Part shown: one piece after another, positions 1-12,045 of the stretch
Layout: each line of letters starts with the position of its first letter
How positions within the stretch are numbered: the stretch's first letter is position 1
NCBI RefSeq assembly: GCF_030272615.1
Contig: NC_081410.1
Location: 122,913,640 to 122,977,639, forward strand
Length of the DNA: 64,000 bases
Direction of reading: 5' to 3'
Source: Cryptomeria japonica
Lineage: Eukaryota > Streptophyta > Pinopsida > Cupressales > Cupressaceae
Notes under the pieces: generated by a model
Database searches by the model: none
The model's input: the letters and a program-made list of their open reading frames with translations, nothing else
What the model was told of the DNA's origin: nothing
Made by a program: the position numbers and the translations under genes

Positions 1-121
1 TGGATGCAGAAGCACCAGAGTAGGAAACGATAGAAGGCACTACCTATGCAGAACTTGTATCTAGTGAATCTGTCTTAGAACAAGTTCAGCCTTATCCGCC
101 GGTCAAGCCACCTGTCTCACC

Positions 122-1051
122 GAAGCACCTAAGGATACAACACAAGGCACTAAAGGTCACAAGTCTAAAGCAATAGAAGGTACAACTCAAGAACAGACCT
201 CTCAAGTACCGTCAAGCACTGAAAATGTTACAGCTGAGACCCCTAGTACCAAGACACCCAAGGACACCACAATGGCTACAGGAACAGGCCAAAGTGTTGC
301 ATCTACCGAGCAACCTACTGAGGGTCAGCAAGCCTCACAAGCTATTTTCTTGGTCCAACCAACCAAAGGTAAAGAGAAGAAGGTGAAAAAGCATAGTTTT
401 AAAGTTGATTTGACTAAACCGATAGTGTTGCTCAATGTGGATATCTCAAAATTAAAGGGGCAAGCACTTATTGATTTCAGTGAACTATGTAAAGCAAAGG
501 CCGAACAAGAAAAACAAATGGCCATTCAAAAGAAGAGTAAAGTACTTCAGAAGGTAAAGACATTGCTAACAGATATGCTACCTTCAACAACAGTGTCAAC
601 CGATGTAGCCATCCACATTCAATTGGATGAACGCCTTAATCAAATAGAAACATCTGGAGTTGATGCATCTGAGTACTTGAGCAAGTTAAAAGATAAAGAG
701 CTTACTGCAAAAATGATAGAAGAGGTACAAAAAGCTCTAGCTATAGGGAAAGTCAAGCTTGTCAAATTCATTGCTGAGTTGTCCCCTCAACTCAAGCATA
801 TTCTTTATTTATTTTAGAAACTTTGTACATTTTCGATATTCATTAAAGATATCAAGAGTAAAACTGATGCAATTGAGAAAGAGATCACCGATCTCTCAAA
901 TAAGTTGACCACAAAGCCCAATTCAGTTCAGAATTTTTATACCAAGTTTCAACAGCTCATGGCTCAACAGTTAGAACTCAGAAATGAAGAACATAAGATT
1001 AGGATGGATATAATGACCCTCCAGACATTATTCCTTCCTCATCTCTCATAG
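122..1051 (+). pseudogene. Coiled-coil ORF at the 3' end of an LTR retrotransposon
   Basis: The frame is open from about 122 and has an ATG at 272. A single TAG at 815-817 interrupts it, and the same frame then continues to another TAG at 1,049-1,051. The N-terminal part is rich in Thr, Ser, Pro and Gln. The middle and C-terminal parts are Lys/Glu-rich with heptad-like spacing, suggesting a long coiled coil. No protease, integrase or reverse transcriptase motif is visible. It lies just upstream of repeated polypurine tracts and an LTR, which is where some plant Copia elements (Sirevirus lineage) carry an extra ORF after pol. Its function is unknown. I infer a decayed accessory ORF of a retrotransposon rather than a host gene. 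Upstream of 122 the frame seems shifted. Confidence 0.5.
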
Positions 1052-1605
1052 TTCAAGAACAGATTAACAGAGCTACATGCCTATCTACTACACAAGAGGG
1101 AAGCACTCTTGATGGCTTAATATCACTATTGGTTGATATTCAAGCACAAAATTCTTTAATGGAAAGTGTAAAGGATGCACTCTCAGTCGCACTCACCGAC
1201 GCCCGAAAAAAGTATAAATCTATTTTTGATCAGTTACCGCCCCCGGATGGAAATTAAGTTTTTGATGTTTGTCAAAAAAGGGGAGTAATACTACATAAAG
1301 GGAGTAATATACTATATTTAGGGAGTGATATAGTTTTGATAATACAGTTTTGAGTATTGTATAGAGGGGGAGTATACCGAGCAGAGTATCCAGAATATCT
1401 AAGGACAGTAAACAAGCACAGAACCAAGCATGCAAAATCAGAGTTATGTATAGTATAATGATAAGGGGAGTATATCTGAATATGCTATTTCATTGACTAT
1501 TGTATATATTGTCAAGTATAGTCATTTTGCAAAGTATATAGATTTTTGTTATGACTTTGAAAGTAGTTTTTGTCAAACATCTCAACTAATGTCAAAAGGG
1601 GAGAT
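1052..1605 (+). other. Non-coding 3' region with repeated polypurine tracts
   Basis: No coding frame is evident. The stretch holds several short purine blocks of the form AAAGGGGAGTA or GGGAGTGATA, at about 1,275, 1,298, 1,320, 1,365 and 1,465. The last, AAAAGGGGAGAT at 1,595-1,605, directly precedes the LTR and is the likely plus-strand priming site. Repeated polypurine tracts before the 3' LTR are known from Sireviruses. Confidence 0.5.
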
Positions 1606-2728
1606 TGTTAGTACTTATCAAATTGCCATTAGTTTTTATATTCAAAGTCATACTATATATTCTAGTCGGTTAGCACTACCAAATCATGTAGTTAGTACAC
1701 ATAGAGAAGTCGGTATGCATAGTCTAGTCGGTTACAGAAGAAAGCAGTCATAGAACATAGTATACACCGAGCTGTCTACCGAGTATCTTTTTGAGACTAC
1801 TGAGCAGCAAAGGTGACACACCGAGTTGGTATTCACCGAGTGAAACATGTTATTGGATACATTGAACCTGGACATGCATATGAAAACGTGTTACAAGATC
1901 GAGGCACATCTAACCGTTATTACATTGAAAATTGCACCAGAAGATTATGTATGATTACAAGGACAATCTAACCAATGAAATATTTTGTTTAGTTATTCAT
2001 TCGAGGAAACTTGTTTGTAAGATCGAAGCAATGAATTGGATCACCATTTTAAGAGATCTATTTATACAACATTAGTGAAGTGTATGTATGCATGAAGGAA
2101 GACTGTTACAAAGACATAGAGGTCACCAAGAAGGTTTTCAGAGAACAGTCGAAGAATAGAGTAAACAGAAGGGTTTACCGAGTTACTATATGGGTTACCG
2201 AGGTATGCTATAAGCAAGGTAATCTATTCTGAGCACATAGAATCTGCTATAACATTTCAGTTGTAAAGTTGCATATATTTGTAATGATTTTATTGTAATA
2301 TTGTGAATTTGAAAGAGAAACCTTTAACAGGGTAAAAGACTCTAACCAAGTCTATAAATTGTAAAGCCTCTAATTAGGTGCAGCATTCAAAATAAATGTT
2401 GTAAAATCCTTTAACAAGGTAGATCTAACAGATCTTATTACTCCTAACAGGGTAAGCTATCAGAAATAGCTAAATGTAGCTCTAACTGAGCATTCTTTAT
2501 TATTGCAGTAGTGAAGTTGTGGGTGCCATCCCCACCGTAGTTTTTCTCTCTAACCAAGAGTTTCTGCGTAACCAAAATATAAGTGTTATGGAGTGAATCA
2601 TGTATGATTGTTATCTATTTGTTTTAACTTTATTTTATGTTACTGCACTATTTTGTTTATGCATAATAGTAAATTTATTATTCAAGAAAAGTTCTGGAGT
2701 ACTGATTCACCCCTCCCCTCTCAGTACA
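1606..2728 (+). repeat. LTR (3' or solo) of the element at the window start
   Basis: The block begins TGTTAGTACTT directly after a polypurine tract. It ends near a C-rich segment (CCCCTCCCCTCTCAGTACA), a common end in plant Copia LTRs. A TATA-like TTTATACAA lies near 2,050. The right edge coincides with the start of unrelated minus-strand gag sequence, so the exact end and any target-site duplication cannot be confirmed. A second LTR copy for comparison is not in the window. Confidence 0.55.
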
Positions 2729-3823
2729 TTAGCTTTCCATATTGGGCCTAACATCTTCATTATCTCCGATGTGACACAAAGCTCTCCTCATCCCTAGCAA
2801 TTCTCCATCTTTTGGTTTATTAGTTGATCCAGAATGGTCTTCTTCTACCAATGCTACTCTCCTAGTGTTCTCTATCTTCTTACATTCAAAAGCACGATGT
2901 CCTTCTCCACCACACTTAAAGTAGGTTTCTCTAAACACTCTTTTATCTTGTCTTCTATCTTACTTTCCATAACCCTCATTCTGGTATCCATCAAGTTCTC
3001 TTCTCCGGTAAAAATTTCTATCATCCTTCTAGTATGAACTACCTTCACTACTAACATCCTTTTCTTTATTTTATCTACACAATGTCCTCTTCCTTCGGGA
3101 TAGCTCCTTCCTCCTTAAAATCTTCCTTTGGAAAACCTTCCACCTCTACCTCTTTGCTTCCACTCATGTCTTTGTTCAACTTTTCTTCTGCCTTCAAGGC
3201 ATATTGATATGCTTCCTCGACACTCTGCAACTTGACTAAATTGAGTTCATCTTGTATAGACATCAATAACCCATTCAAATACATGGAAACTTGCTCAGTC
3301 TCATCATCAGTATGCCTGGATCTAATATTCAACTTGTAGAATGCTTTGGTATACTCCTTCACACTAGATTCCTTCTGCTTTAGATTCTACAACTTTTGAA
3401 ATAGATTCACTTGATAATCAGTGGATATAAACTTTGATTTCAACTTACTAACAATCCACTCCCAAGATTTGATCTTCTCTTTACCTCTTCTCTATCTATC
3501 TACCTGCAAATGTTCCCACCAAAGAGATGCATGACCTTTCAACTTAGTGCAAGCATATCCAACCTTCCTATCTTCCACAACACCTTCAAAATCAAAATTA
3601 TTTTCCATCTCCATGATCCAATCCAACAATTCATTTGAATATAACTTGCCATCATAATCTGGTGGGATAAAATGTGATCTAGTATTCACTCTTAGCAATG
3701 CTCTTATAAACCTTTCTTCATCTGGATTGTTCATCGGTGGATTTTCTTCTTGTTCTCCAACTACTTCTTTCTCATCATCACTCGCATCTTCAACATGTCG
3801 ACCTCTTCTCTAGGCCATTTCGA
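2729..3823 (-). pseudogene. Gypsy (Ty3) gag fragment
   Basis: Read on the minus strand, three adjoining open segments give a Ty3-type Gag. The first (3,492-3,734) has the acidic start NNPDEERFI and the capsid motif LKGHASLWWEHLQ. A middle segment (3,075-3,362) has the capsid C-terminal motif MKEYTKAFYKLNI. The C-terminal segment (2,729-2,938) is a zinc knuckle FKCGGEGHRAFEC whose first Cys has become Tyr (YFKC). The likely start ATG near 3,818 is followed at once by a stop, and the segments are in different frames, so this is a pseudogene. No protease or pol follows on the low-coordinate side, where the sequence meets the LTR at 2,728. The join to the Copia-like gag at about 3,850 is a chimeric junction. 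Confidence 0.7.
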
Positions 3824-3849
3824 CGGCTTAAAATTGGGTTGCAATTCCA

Positions 3850-4365
3850 TTGTATCTAATTCCAATTGTTAATCTCCATCCATTGACACATGCAGTAATG
3901 ATCCAACTTTTCATCTGTAATTGTGTAGTCAAGGCAGTCTCTACACACACTCATTATCTCATTATCTCATTTTCTTCCTTCATACCGACAATAGTTTATT
4001 CATCCATTTGTTCTGTTCCACTGAGGGAGTGGATGATAAGTTCAATGTATTACTCCCCCTTAGATCTTGAATCTCTTTAGGCCTCAGGATATATCACTTG
4101 TGCATTGAATGCACAGTGTCGGTCCATGGTCTTCTTCCTCCATACCTGCTTGGTCTTATTCTTCTTCCCATTTTCAGGCTTGGGAGAAGGTCTTACCACC
4201 TTTTGCAGATGGGTCCTTTCATTCTGGATTTTGCATCACAATCGGAAGTAGTGCTATAGTAGCACACAACATCCATCCCAACTTCATGATTTGGGAATCT
4301 CTTAACATACCAGTTTGACCACCTTCTCCTAGGCATGTTGTTGTGACTAGCAACCGAAACCGGTG
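3850..4365 (-). repeat. Copy 1 of a 0.5-kb segment repeated at 9,684-10,188
   Basis: This segment and 9,684-10,188 are near-identical direct copies. On the minus strand the segment starts inside the C-terminal part of a Copia-like gag and runs into non-coding sequence with a GGGGGAGTAATAC purine block. Homology ends on the low side after GATACAA. That both copies join the gag tail to the same non-coding sequence shows the gag-only structure belongs to the family and is not one chance deletion. Confidence 0.7.
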
Positions 4366-6108
4366 GACATCTTGCTCCTGCAGGGACATTTCTCCTTTGG
4401 TTCCATGTAGGTCTCTGACTTCCATATGCTCTGTATCCACCTTTTTGCAGAGCAAAGTTTCTATATTGGTCTCCATGTGACTATGGGTTCCTCTTCTTGC
4501 ATTCTAACTCTCTATGGCCAAATCCATTGCAGTAATTACATACAACATTTGCATTATTAGGGACAACAAATGGATTCTTTCTCACATAATCGGGAAAGGG
4601 GACATGCATGTATCTACTCTTGGATACATTTTTCTCATATGCATGATGTCTATGAGATCCTATATTATCCTTTCTAGATCTCTTTCTACATTCCTCTGCC
4701 CTATGGCCATAAGCGTTACATGCAAAGCAATAACTAGTAAAGGATGGTATATGACTTACAAATTTATTGTGCCATGCATGAGAAGATCTTACTGGTCTAG
4801 CAACTCCATTTCTCCTTCTTTGAGGATGGATATTTGGCTGTCCATTCTATGTAGCCCTTCCATCTGATCTCTTCTTCTCCCACACTTGCTTTGTCATGTG
4901 GGCAGTATAATTCCTTTGACCTCTATCGGTAGGAGGTCGTCTTTGTTGTCTTCTCATGTTCCTTCTTCTGATGAAGTTGTCTTCTCCTATCTTCCCTTTA
5001 ATTTTGGGATCTGCATTGTTCCTCCTTCTTGCAACACCGGTCTTTATTCTTGTTTGCAAGTCATCACTGATTGTATTTAGGTCAACCTTCTTCTGAGGAG
5101 TATTTCTGACTGTGAAGGTTTGTCCCTTGTTTTCTCCATTTGAGGAGACAAATAGAGGGGGACATTCTTGTTGGTGGAGCATTCACTAGCACCACTTCCT
5201 AAACCTTCAGTGTCCTTGGCATGCTTTTGCTTCTTCAACATCTTGTCAAAGGCATCATTGTTGCCATTAAACCAGATTCTTTCCTCGAGCTCATCCTGAC
5301 ACATCTCAAGGTCATTTCGAAGAATCTCCATTTCTACAAGAAACTTCTGATATTCTTTATCTTTTACCTATAGCTCAAAAGCTAGATCACTGCACCGGAA
5401 CTCCCTGGTGTCTTCCTTGTGAGTCATCATCTCTAAGACGCTTTTCTCAGATTCTTCAAGGCATTTGATCAACCAATTCTACTCCACTATAGCAGCATTC
5501 TTGAATAGCTTGTGCTCATTTCTTACTCTGTTGAGTTCTTCTAGTGCATTTACAAGCTCTCCTTCAAGATCAACATTTGCTTCATCTTCTTCTTCACCTT
5601 TACTATAAAATAGATCTTGATGGATAGATCTATCTTCCTTGTCACACTCTTATGTGTGCACTTCACTTCCTGCTTCTTGTTCCATGAAGAGATGGGTTCC
5701 TTCATCATCAATATTGTAGCTACTAGCAGATCTGCCTCCATCATCTGTAGATACATGAGATGCATATCTCATCATATCATCACAAGTCGGTTCTGTAGTA
5801 GTGGGCTCATTTCCATAGAGCTTCTTCAATCTCTCCCATAATCTTTTTGTCGATTTACATCTGTCCACCTGTGAGGAGACATCATCTGTCAACCCACAGA
5901 GAATAGCCTTCATAGAAGTTTCATTACACTAGTTTCTTCTTTCTTCATCTAAATCGGTGGGAGAATAGACTTTACTAGGGCAACCATTTACAACAGACAT
6001 CCAGACATCATACCCTAGAGAGGATAAGTGAACTTCCATTCTACAACTCCAGATGGAATAGTTAGACCCATTAAACATTGAAGCTAGAATTGACACTAAA
6101 CATACCAT
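4085..6108 (-). pseudogene. Copia-type gag of a gag-only LTR element
   Basis: The minus-strand reading starts at an ATG at 6,108, about 60 bases after the primer site. The N-terminal part has the Ty1-type motif FNGSNYSIWSCRMEVHL. At 5,650-5,913 a UBN2-like stretch includes STKRLWERLKKLYGNE. A charged, coiled-coil-like region follows (about 5,080-5,600). Two CCHC zinc knuckles are readable: CFACNAYGHRAEEC (about 4,687-4,728) and CNYCNGFGHRELEC (about 4,498-4,541). The tail ends in a Lys-rich block (KKNKTKQVWRKK). Frameshifts and stops separate these parts. No protease, integrase or reverse transcriptase follows; the reading goes straight into 3' non-coding sequence. Family assignment is good. 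That the element depended on enzymes from other copies is inferred. Confidence 0.72.
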
Positions 6109-6164
6109 TGTGTCCTTAAGGCAGAATCTACCCAAGTGAGAGAAAGCTTGATAAACAGGGTACC

Positions 6165-6181
6165 TATGCTTTGATACCAAT
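6165..6181 (-). other. Primer-binding site next to the 2.4-kb LTR
   Basis: On the minus strand ATTGGTATCAAAGCATA directly follows the LTR end TGTCTAACA. TGGTATCA matches the start of the initiator-Met-tRNA type primer site of plant LTR elements; the following bases are AAGC rather than GAGC. Confidence 0.7.
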
Positions 6182-8600
6182 TGTTAGACACAATGCACCA
6201 CTAAGAGGGGGTAAATCAGTGGTTCTCAAACTTTTCCCTTTAACTATCCCTATGAAAGTATATCGATTAACAATCTAGCTGAATGAAAACTTACCAGTTA
6301 GTGAGTAGACAAAACACAAATGCATTCACACAAAGGGACAACACATAACACTAGTATGTATGCGGAAAATCCAATATGGGAAAAACCTCGGTGAGAAATG
6401 CTTCTAGAGTCTACTACTCCAATCCATCCTCATAGTGAATCTATGTTACAATGTTTAGGGCTACAACCCAAGGAGCTACAACCCCTGATTTAGGGTACCA
6501 ACCCAAGGAGCACCAACCCCTAGCTTGTTTATGGGCTACAACCCAAAGGAGCTACAACCCTTGCACTGAGCTACAACTTAGTGATCATAATTAACATTCA
6601 AATTAAAAAAGTAATATCCTGTTACAAAAGAGTTTTGCAACCTCTGCACACAACTTCCTTCTGCCAATGAGAGACATTCTCTGCTATACCGGTTCACTCT
6701 TCTGCTACTCTCATCTATTGTTGCATTGCCGGCAAATTCTACCGGTTCACCTTTACTCTTCTTCTGCAGATCTCCTCCTCACTGCTTTGTTCTTCATTCC
6801 TCTCAACTGTCTTCCTGTAGGTACAAACTCCTACCGGTTATCTCTTCAAATGCACTCTAGCTACTATACCGGTTTCTCAAACCATACCAGTTAACCCTCT
6901 ATTAAACCCTATCACTGGTTTAACCTTCACTCCCTAAGTCACTACTATCCTTATCTATTTATCCTTTGACTGATCTGCCTTTCTCATGCAACACTCAATC
7001 ACTTCGTAGCAGCTCTATCTTCTTCTATTCAGCAACAACCTTTAATGATTTTGGCTTCCTTATTTATAACCTGGTTTTCCCGCCAAAATCCAATTCAAAA
7101 ATATGGGCGGTTAGGGTTTCCTCATCAACCTCGAGGCAAACCAAATCCAATCAGATCTTGTCAGTTCTGATCTCCTAGATAGAAAACTATACATCTCCAC
7201 CATTAACGTGCCTTCCAATACACGTCTTCTAATCTTTGAAACTATGACCTCGTCTCTCAATCTACCTCTATCAAAATCTCATTAATGTTTCCGTTGTTTC
7301 CTTCTTGAGGTCTTCTCACAATCTGATCTTCTTGCTTAGATCCAGGCACCAACAACTCCTTCATTTGTCTTTGTTGCCCATTCTTCTTTGAGTCATACTC
7401 TTCTGATCCAATCCACAAATCACAGGATCCATATTAAGTGTAAACCTGTAGAGGCAACTATCTCTGCATGGCACTCCACCGACCTCTGCATGCTTGCCAC
7501 TTCATCTCCATGTGGATTCCATGTTGGCATCCTCCTCTTCTTGAACAACTATGTCGGTATGGATTGGATCACCGACCAATTCCATTACCAGGTTCATCTA
7601 CTGGTATACTAACCTTTTCGGTTAAACCCTCAAACCGGTCTATCATCAACCTTGCACTATGCTTCTCTTCTGGTGGACTACACAATTGGTCAGCACTCTT
7701 GCTAACCTACCTTATACACATCTTCATCAGATGGGGAGTCTTTTGCATATGCACCTTGTCCATATTATCGATGGACTTACATACTGATAAACACTCTTGA
7801 TGACACCATGTCATCAACCTTCCACAGACTCCATCTTCAATCAGGTCATTCTCCTCTATCTGCATTTGCTTAGCCTTGCATTCTTCCTTATCAGCTCAGA
7901 CCATATCTCAACTGGTTTGTCAAATTGACAAACTCATAACTCTTCATATGTACCAGCATTTCAACATGTCTTCTCAGTCAGTCCAGTGCATATCCTTGAA
8001 TTCGTGCACTCGGGGCATTCCTTTGATTCACCGGTACATCCGATGTGAGCCTTCAAACATTGTTAGTCATCTCTTCACATGGTAACTGCATCTTCATCTG
8101 GTGGGAGTCTTGTTGTTCTTTAATCTCACAACATACCAGTGACCTGTTCATTCTTCTCCTCCTGTGTTCATGTGATTTAGGTAGCATTTCGCCTCTTCAT
8201 TACAAACAATAGCTCAAGCACCTTGCCCATCCTGCTTGTACACTGGTCATGAGCTCGTCAATTGGAAGCTACTCACTTGGTTGATCTGTCTTCTCCATGT
8301 CAACACATGACTTACCCATTGACATCCTTTCCTTATTGGTGATACACTGTACCGGTAACCTATCCACACAAGTCAGGCACTAACTTGTGTACTGGTAACA
8401 CCAGTGGTCATCCATTTGAATGGCATTATCTTCCTTACCTTATCGGTGTCCTACATCCTTACCTTATCGGTGTCCTACAACACAAGGTGATATCAAAGAT
8501 ATCTCAACCTGTACTCCTCCATGACAGTGTTGCACATGCATCTCTCATACTAGTATTCATCCCATACCGGTTGACATGAATGACAACACAATGCCAACAA
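6182..8600 (-). repeat. 2.4-kb LTR shared by two gag-only elements
   Basis: On the minus strand the block starts TGTTGGCATTG (8,600) and ends TGTCTAACA (6,182), the usual TG...CA ends. It is bordered on one side by a primer site (6,165-6,181) and on the other by a polypurine tract (AAAGGGGGACAT on the minus strand, from 8,601). A lone element cannot have both at one LTR. The simplest reading is two elements in tandem sharing one LTR, as left by unequal LTR recombination. The block is rich in CCGGTT/AACCGG motifs. Open frames inside it are not gene-like. Confidence 0.65.
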
Positions 8601-10188
8601 TGTCCCCCTTTGGCATTGATGTCAATACATGTAGTATCTGGCATACTACATAATCTCTCTCCCCCTTTCTATAATCCATGGATTCTCAACACATTTAGTA
8701 TGTTATATATTACAAAATCCTTCTCCCCCTTTGACAACAATGGCAAAGGGCATTGTCAAGGTATCATTCCTCCTTGTATTTACCAGGCATTGACATAATT
8801 CCTTCTCCCCCTTTTTCTTTATTGGATGTCTCTCCTTCTTTGATACCAATTGTTACAAATTGTTACATCTTCTCAAGTCACATCACTTGAGATGGAGGAC
8901 TCAACCATCAACTAACACCAATTGAGCAAGCAAATCTGATACCATTTGTTAAAAAACACAATTGCAGAAGGATGTGTTAATGAATACTACTCACTTGCCG
9001 ACCAAAGTGCATCACTTCCCGTTTGATCCCAAAATTCTCTAGAATCAAATGTGATTGTACTATGAATACAACCAGCCAAATGAAAAGTAGACACCCATAA
9101 TCATGAAATTATCTTGGATATTACTACTATAATTTCCATCATCTGCAATTCGCACAATCAATGTACTTACACTTTCAAGTTCAAGCATGTTGGCCTTGCA
9201 TCATGAGCACTTGAACTCCCCCTGAGTCATACATCTCAGGTCCTTATCTCCTATTAGGTCCAATAACGAGGCTCCAATCATCTCCATGTACCGGTTGAGT
9301 TGTGCAACTGTGATCATCTGATGACCTTTCAGCTTCATTACATCTACCACAGCCTATGACAAGATTCGGGATGTACACAATGTCTTACAATGTCATCACC
9401 AAGCCATAAATCAAACCAGTTAGCCCAAAAATATGCATGCCTACATGATTAACCATCAAGCCAACATATGTCAATCAGGTCTTCATCAACACCACTTGAG
9501 ACATAACTTCACATTCCATGCTATCGGGGCTATTGCAATGATCTCCAATCTCATTGTCTTACATAACCTGCAAGTATCTGTTAGCATTCATGCCAGTAAC
9601 ATCCTGCACATACCATTTTCCTCCACTGGTCCATCATCACTATCGAAGCACCTTCATGTGACTCCTGACATTTTGTATCACCTTGTATCTGATTCCAATT
9701 GTTAATCTCCATCCATTGACACATGCAGTAATGATCCAACTTTTCATTTGTAACTGTGTAGTCAAGGCAACCTCTACACACACTCATTATCTCATTTTAT
9801 TCCTTCATATTGACAGTGGCTTGTTCTTCCATGTGTTCTCTTCCACTGAGGGGGTGGATGATAAGTTCAGTGTATTACTCCCCCTTAGATCTTGCATCTC
9901 CTTTAGGCCTTAGGAGATATCACTTGTGCATTGAATGCACAGTATTGGTCCATGGTCTTCTTCCTCCATATCTGCTTGGTCTTATTCTTCTTCCCATTTT
10001 CAGGCTTGGGAGTAGGTCTTACCACCTTCTGCTAATGGGTCCTTTCATTTCTAGATTATGCATCACAACCGAAAGTAGTGCTATAGTAGCGCACAACATC
10101 CATCCCAAATTCATGATTTGGGAATCTCTTAACATATCGGTTTGACCACCTTCTCTTGGGCATGTTGTTGTGACTAGCAACCTAAACT
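8601..10188 (-). mobile_element. 3' internal half of the upstream gag-only element
   Basis: Read on the minus strand, this runs from a gag tail (the 10,188-9,684 copy) through about 1 kb of non-coding DNA to four purine blocks (AAAGGGGGAGA-like, 8,605-8,815) and then the LTR. There is no pol coding. Three internal sites look like an LTR end followed by a primer site: AACAATTGGAATCAGAT (about 9,690-9,705), AACAAATGGTATCAGAT (about 8,935-8,950) and AACAATTGGTATCAAAG (about 8,839-8,855). The high-coordinate side is cut at 10,188, where the 1.8-kb direct repeat begins. Confidence 0.6.
9684..10188 (-). repeat. Copy 2 of the 0.5-kb segment repeated at 3,850-4,365
   Basis: This is a direct repeat of 3,850-4,365 with scattered substitutions and a few small indels. 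Here the sequence continues past the low-side boundary into the element's 3' non-coding region, whereas copy 1 stops at the join with the Gypsy gag. The high-side boundary is the start of the 1.8-kb repeat. Confidence 0.7.
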
Positions 10189-10438
10189 AGTTAATTTCAC
10201 AAAGCCTGGGGTTTTTTATTAATGGCAGTGATGGCATTTGTAGGGTGATGTGAGAAATTTGATAGATAATATTATCTTTCATGTATTTTATTTAAATGAT
10301 TCTTAAAGTAATGTTGAGAGGCAATCTATAATAACATCAAGGAGTCTCATGTCATGACTATCTAATTAAATAACCTTTTACTTAAAGTTGACACCCATTA
10401 ACATTTTTAAAAATTAATGTGATTCCTCAAAAAAGAAA

Positions 10439-10469
<31 letters not shown>

Positions 10470-12045
10470 TCACATAACATTATGGGAATATAAAGAACAA
10501 TGGCAATCCATATGTTGGAATCTTATACACATACAAAGTCGATGTAAACATTTATTTTTATTCGAAGAGATATTATTATTTAAATGCCAAAAAGACAATA
10601 AAGAAAAGTGCGTAAGTTAAAGCCACAATAACAAAAGTTTGCATGCAAAATGATAAGAGACCATGTAAAAAGAAGTGAATGAGCTCAAGTCTTTTTATTG
10701 TAATCAGATGCATTGCAAATTGTTAAAGCCTTATATTGTGAAAAGATCTACAATTGTTGATGATCTTCCACATAACAACTTTTCACCAATTTGGAGGTTT
10801 TCAAGACTTTTCTAATGGAATCTCCCCCTAACCCGTTGTTTTTCCCCTATGTGGCTCACAAGAGGGGTAAAACTTTTGCAATAAAATGTATTATGTCGCC
10901 CACTTTGGTTAGAAGGTACAAACCTAGCAAAATGAGAACCACACAAATGAAACTAAAGTTTAATATTAACTTTCAGTTAATATCAAAACTTAAAACTCAT
11001 TATAGTATCATCAAGCAATTACAAAATATTTGAACCTACAGTAAGCAAGGAAGTGCAAGATGTAATAAGCAAGGATGATGATGAAGATGAACACATCCAA
11101 GATCTCAGTTATGTGGTAGCTACGATGAGGAAGAGTTCTTGCTCAATATATAGTTGGAGGCCTAATGTATTGTCAACAATCAAAGGGATTCTTCTATTGC
11201 CTCCAAAGATTTATTGAGTCACATTAATGTTAAGGTCAAAGAGAATAATGCTATATTTTCTTTCACAAAGGGGTCTTCGTAAGGGTTTCCTTCTACAAGA
11301 TACTAAATCATAGTCTAAAGAGGATGGCATGTCAATTTCTCTAGTTTGAGACCAAATTGGAGAGGCCATTTTGTGTCCTCCCTATTATGGTGTTGTCAAA
11401 GTCCATGGTACAAGAGAGTCAAGTACTAGAGGGACTTCAACTAATGTGCTTCTAGATTATCCTACCTTCAAATATGTTAATCCCTCGTTGGTGGCTCCCC
11501 TATATTGTTAGGGCCCCTCAAAAGTAACTTCCTTAGGATCCCTGGACTAGCCAATGTTTGAGCATCTAATAGGCATGCATTTGGATCATCTACTCTAATA
11601 AGCAATGGTAAAATTGACTTTGGTTAGTCACCTACTCTAAATAAAGGATAGGGCACTTGGTTGATATTCTCAAAGGTAAGATTATTATATTCCTACTTTG
11701 CATCCCCCTTTGGCACCTTTTATTCCTTATGATGGATGGCACCTAAAGGTCCCCGAATCAATGGTGGAATTCTTGTTATTAAGGATAAAAACCCTCTTAT
11801 TGGTAACTTATTTCATCTTTAGGCCTAAGACTGACGTAGCTAGAAAATGGGTTTTAAGGAAAAAGTACATTTTGTCAGCATATTAAGGTTTCAACTAGTA
11901 CAAGCAAATTCTACTGTTCCTTTTTAATTCATGAGAAATTCACCTAAACTTAGTGGCAAACCATGATTTATGAGAAAAAAGGAATATATGTGTAAATTCA
12001 GGTCAAGTTTTGATCCCACATTAGTTTCCATATATAGGGTAACCA
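10189..12045. repeat. 1.8-kb direct repeat, copy R1
   Basis: The sequence from CACAAAGCCTGG to about 12,045 is repeated in the same orientation at 15,522-17,345 with point changes and small indels. No intact ORF spans it; short open segments (for example 10,791-11,033 and 11,698-11,886) are not recognisable. R1 starts exactly where the gag-only element is cut. R1 has an (AT)n run at about 10,440-10,466 that R2 lacks. The ends do not show TG...CA, so I do not call it an LTR. It could be a truncated retroposon or a segmental duplication. Confidence 0.7.
10439..10466. repeat. (AT)n microsatellite
   Basis: This is a run of about 13 AT dinucleotides inside R1. The matching site in R2 (about 15,778-15,790) has only a short ATGTATATAG, so the run expanded after the duplication or shrank in the other copy. 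Confidence 0.9.

Noticed and set aside
3850-4365. The 0.5-kb repeat as an LTR of the Gypsy gag element
   Set aside because: An AACA plus primer-like motif sits at its end, but its other part reads as gag C-terminus continuous with the zinc knuckles, so it is internal sequence.
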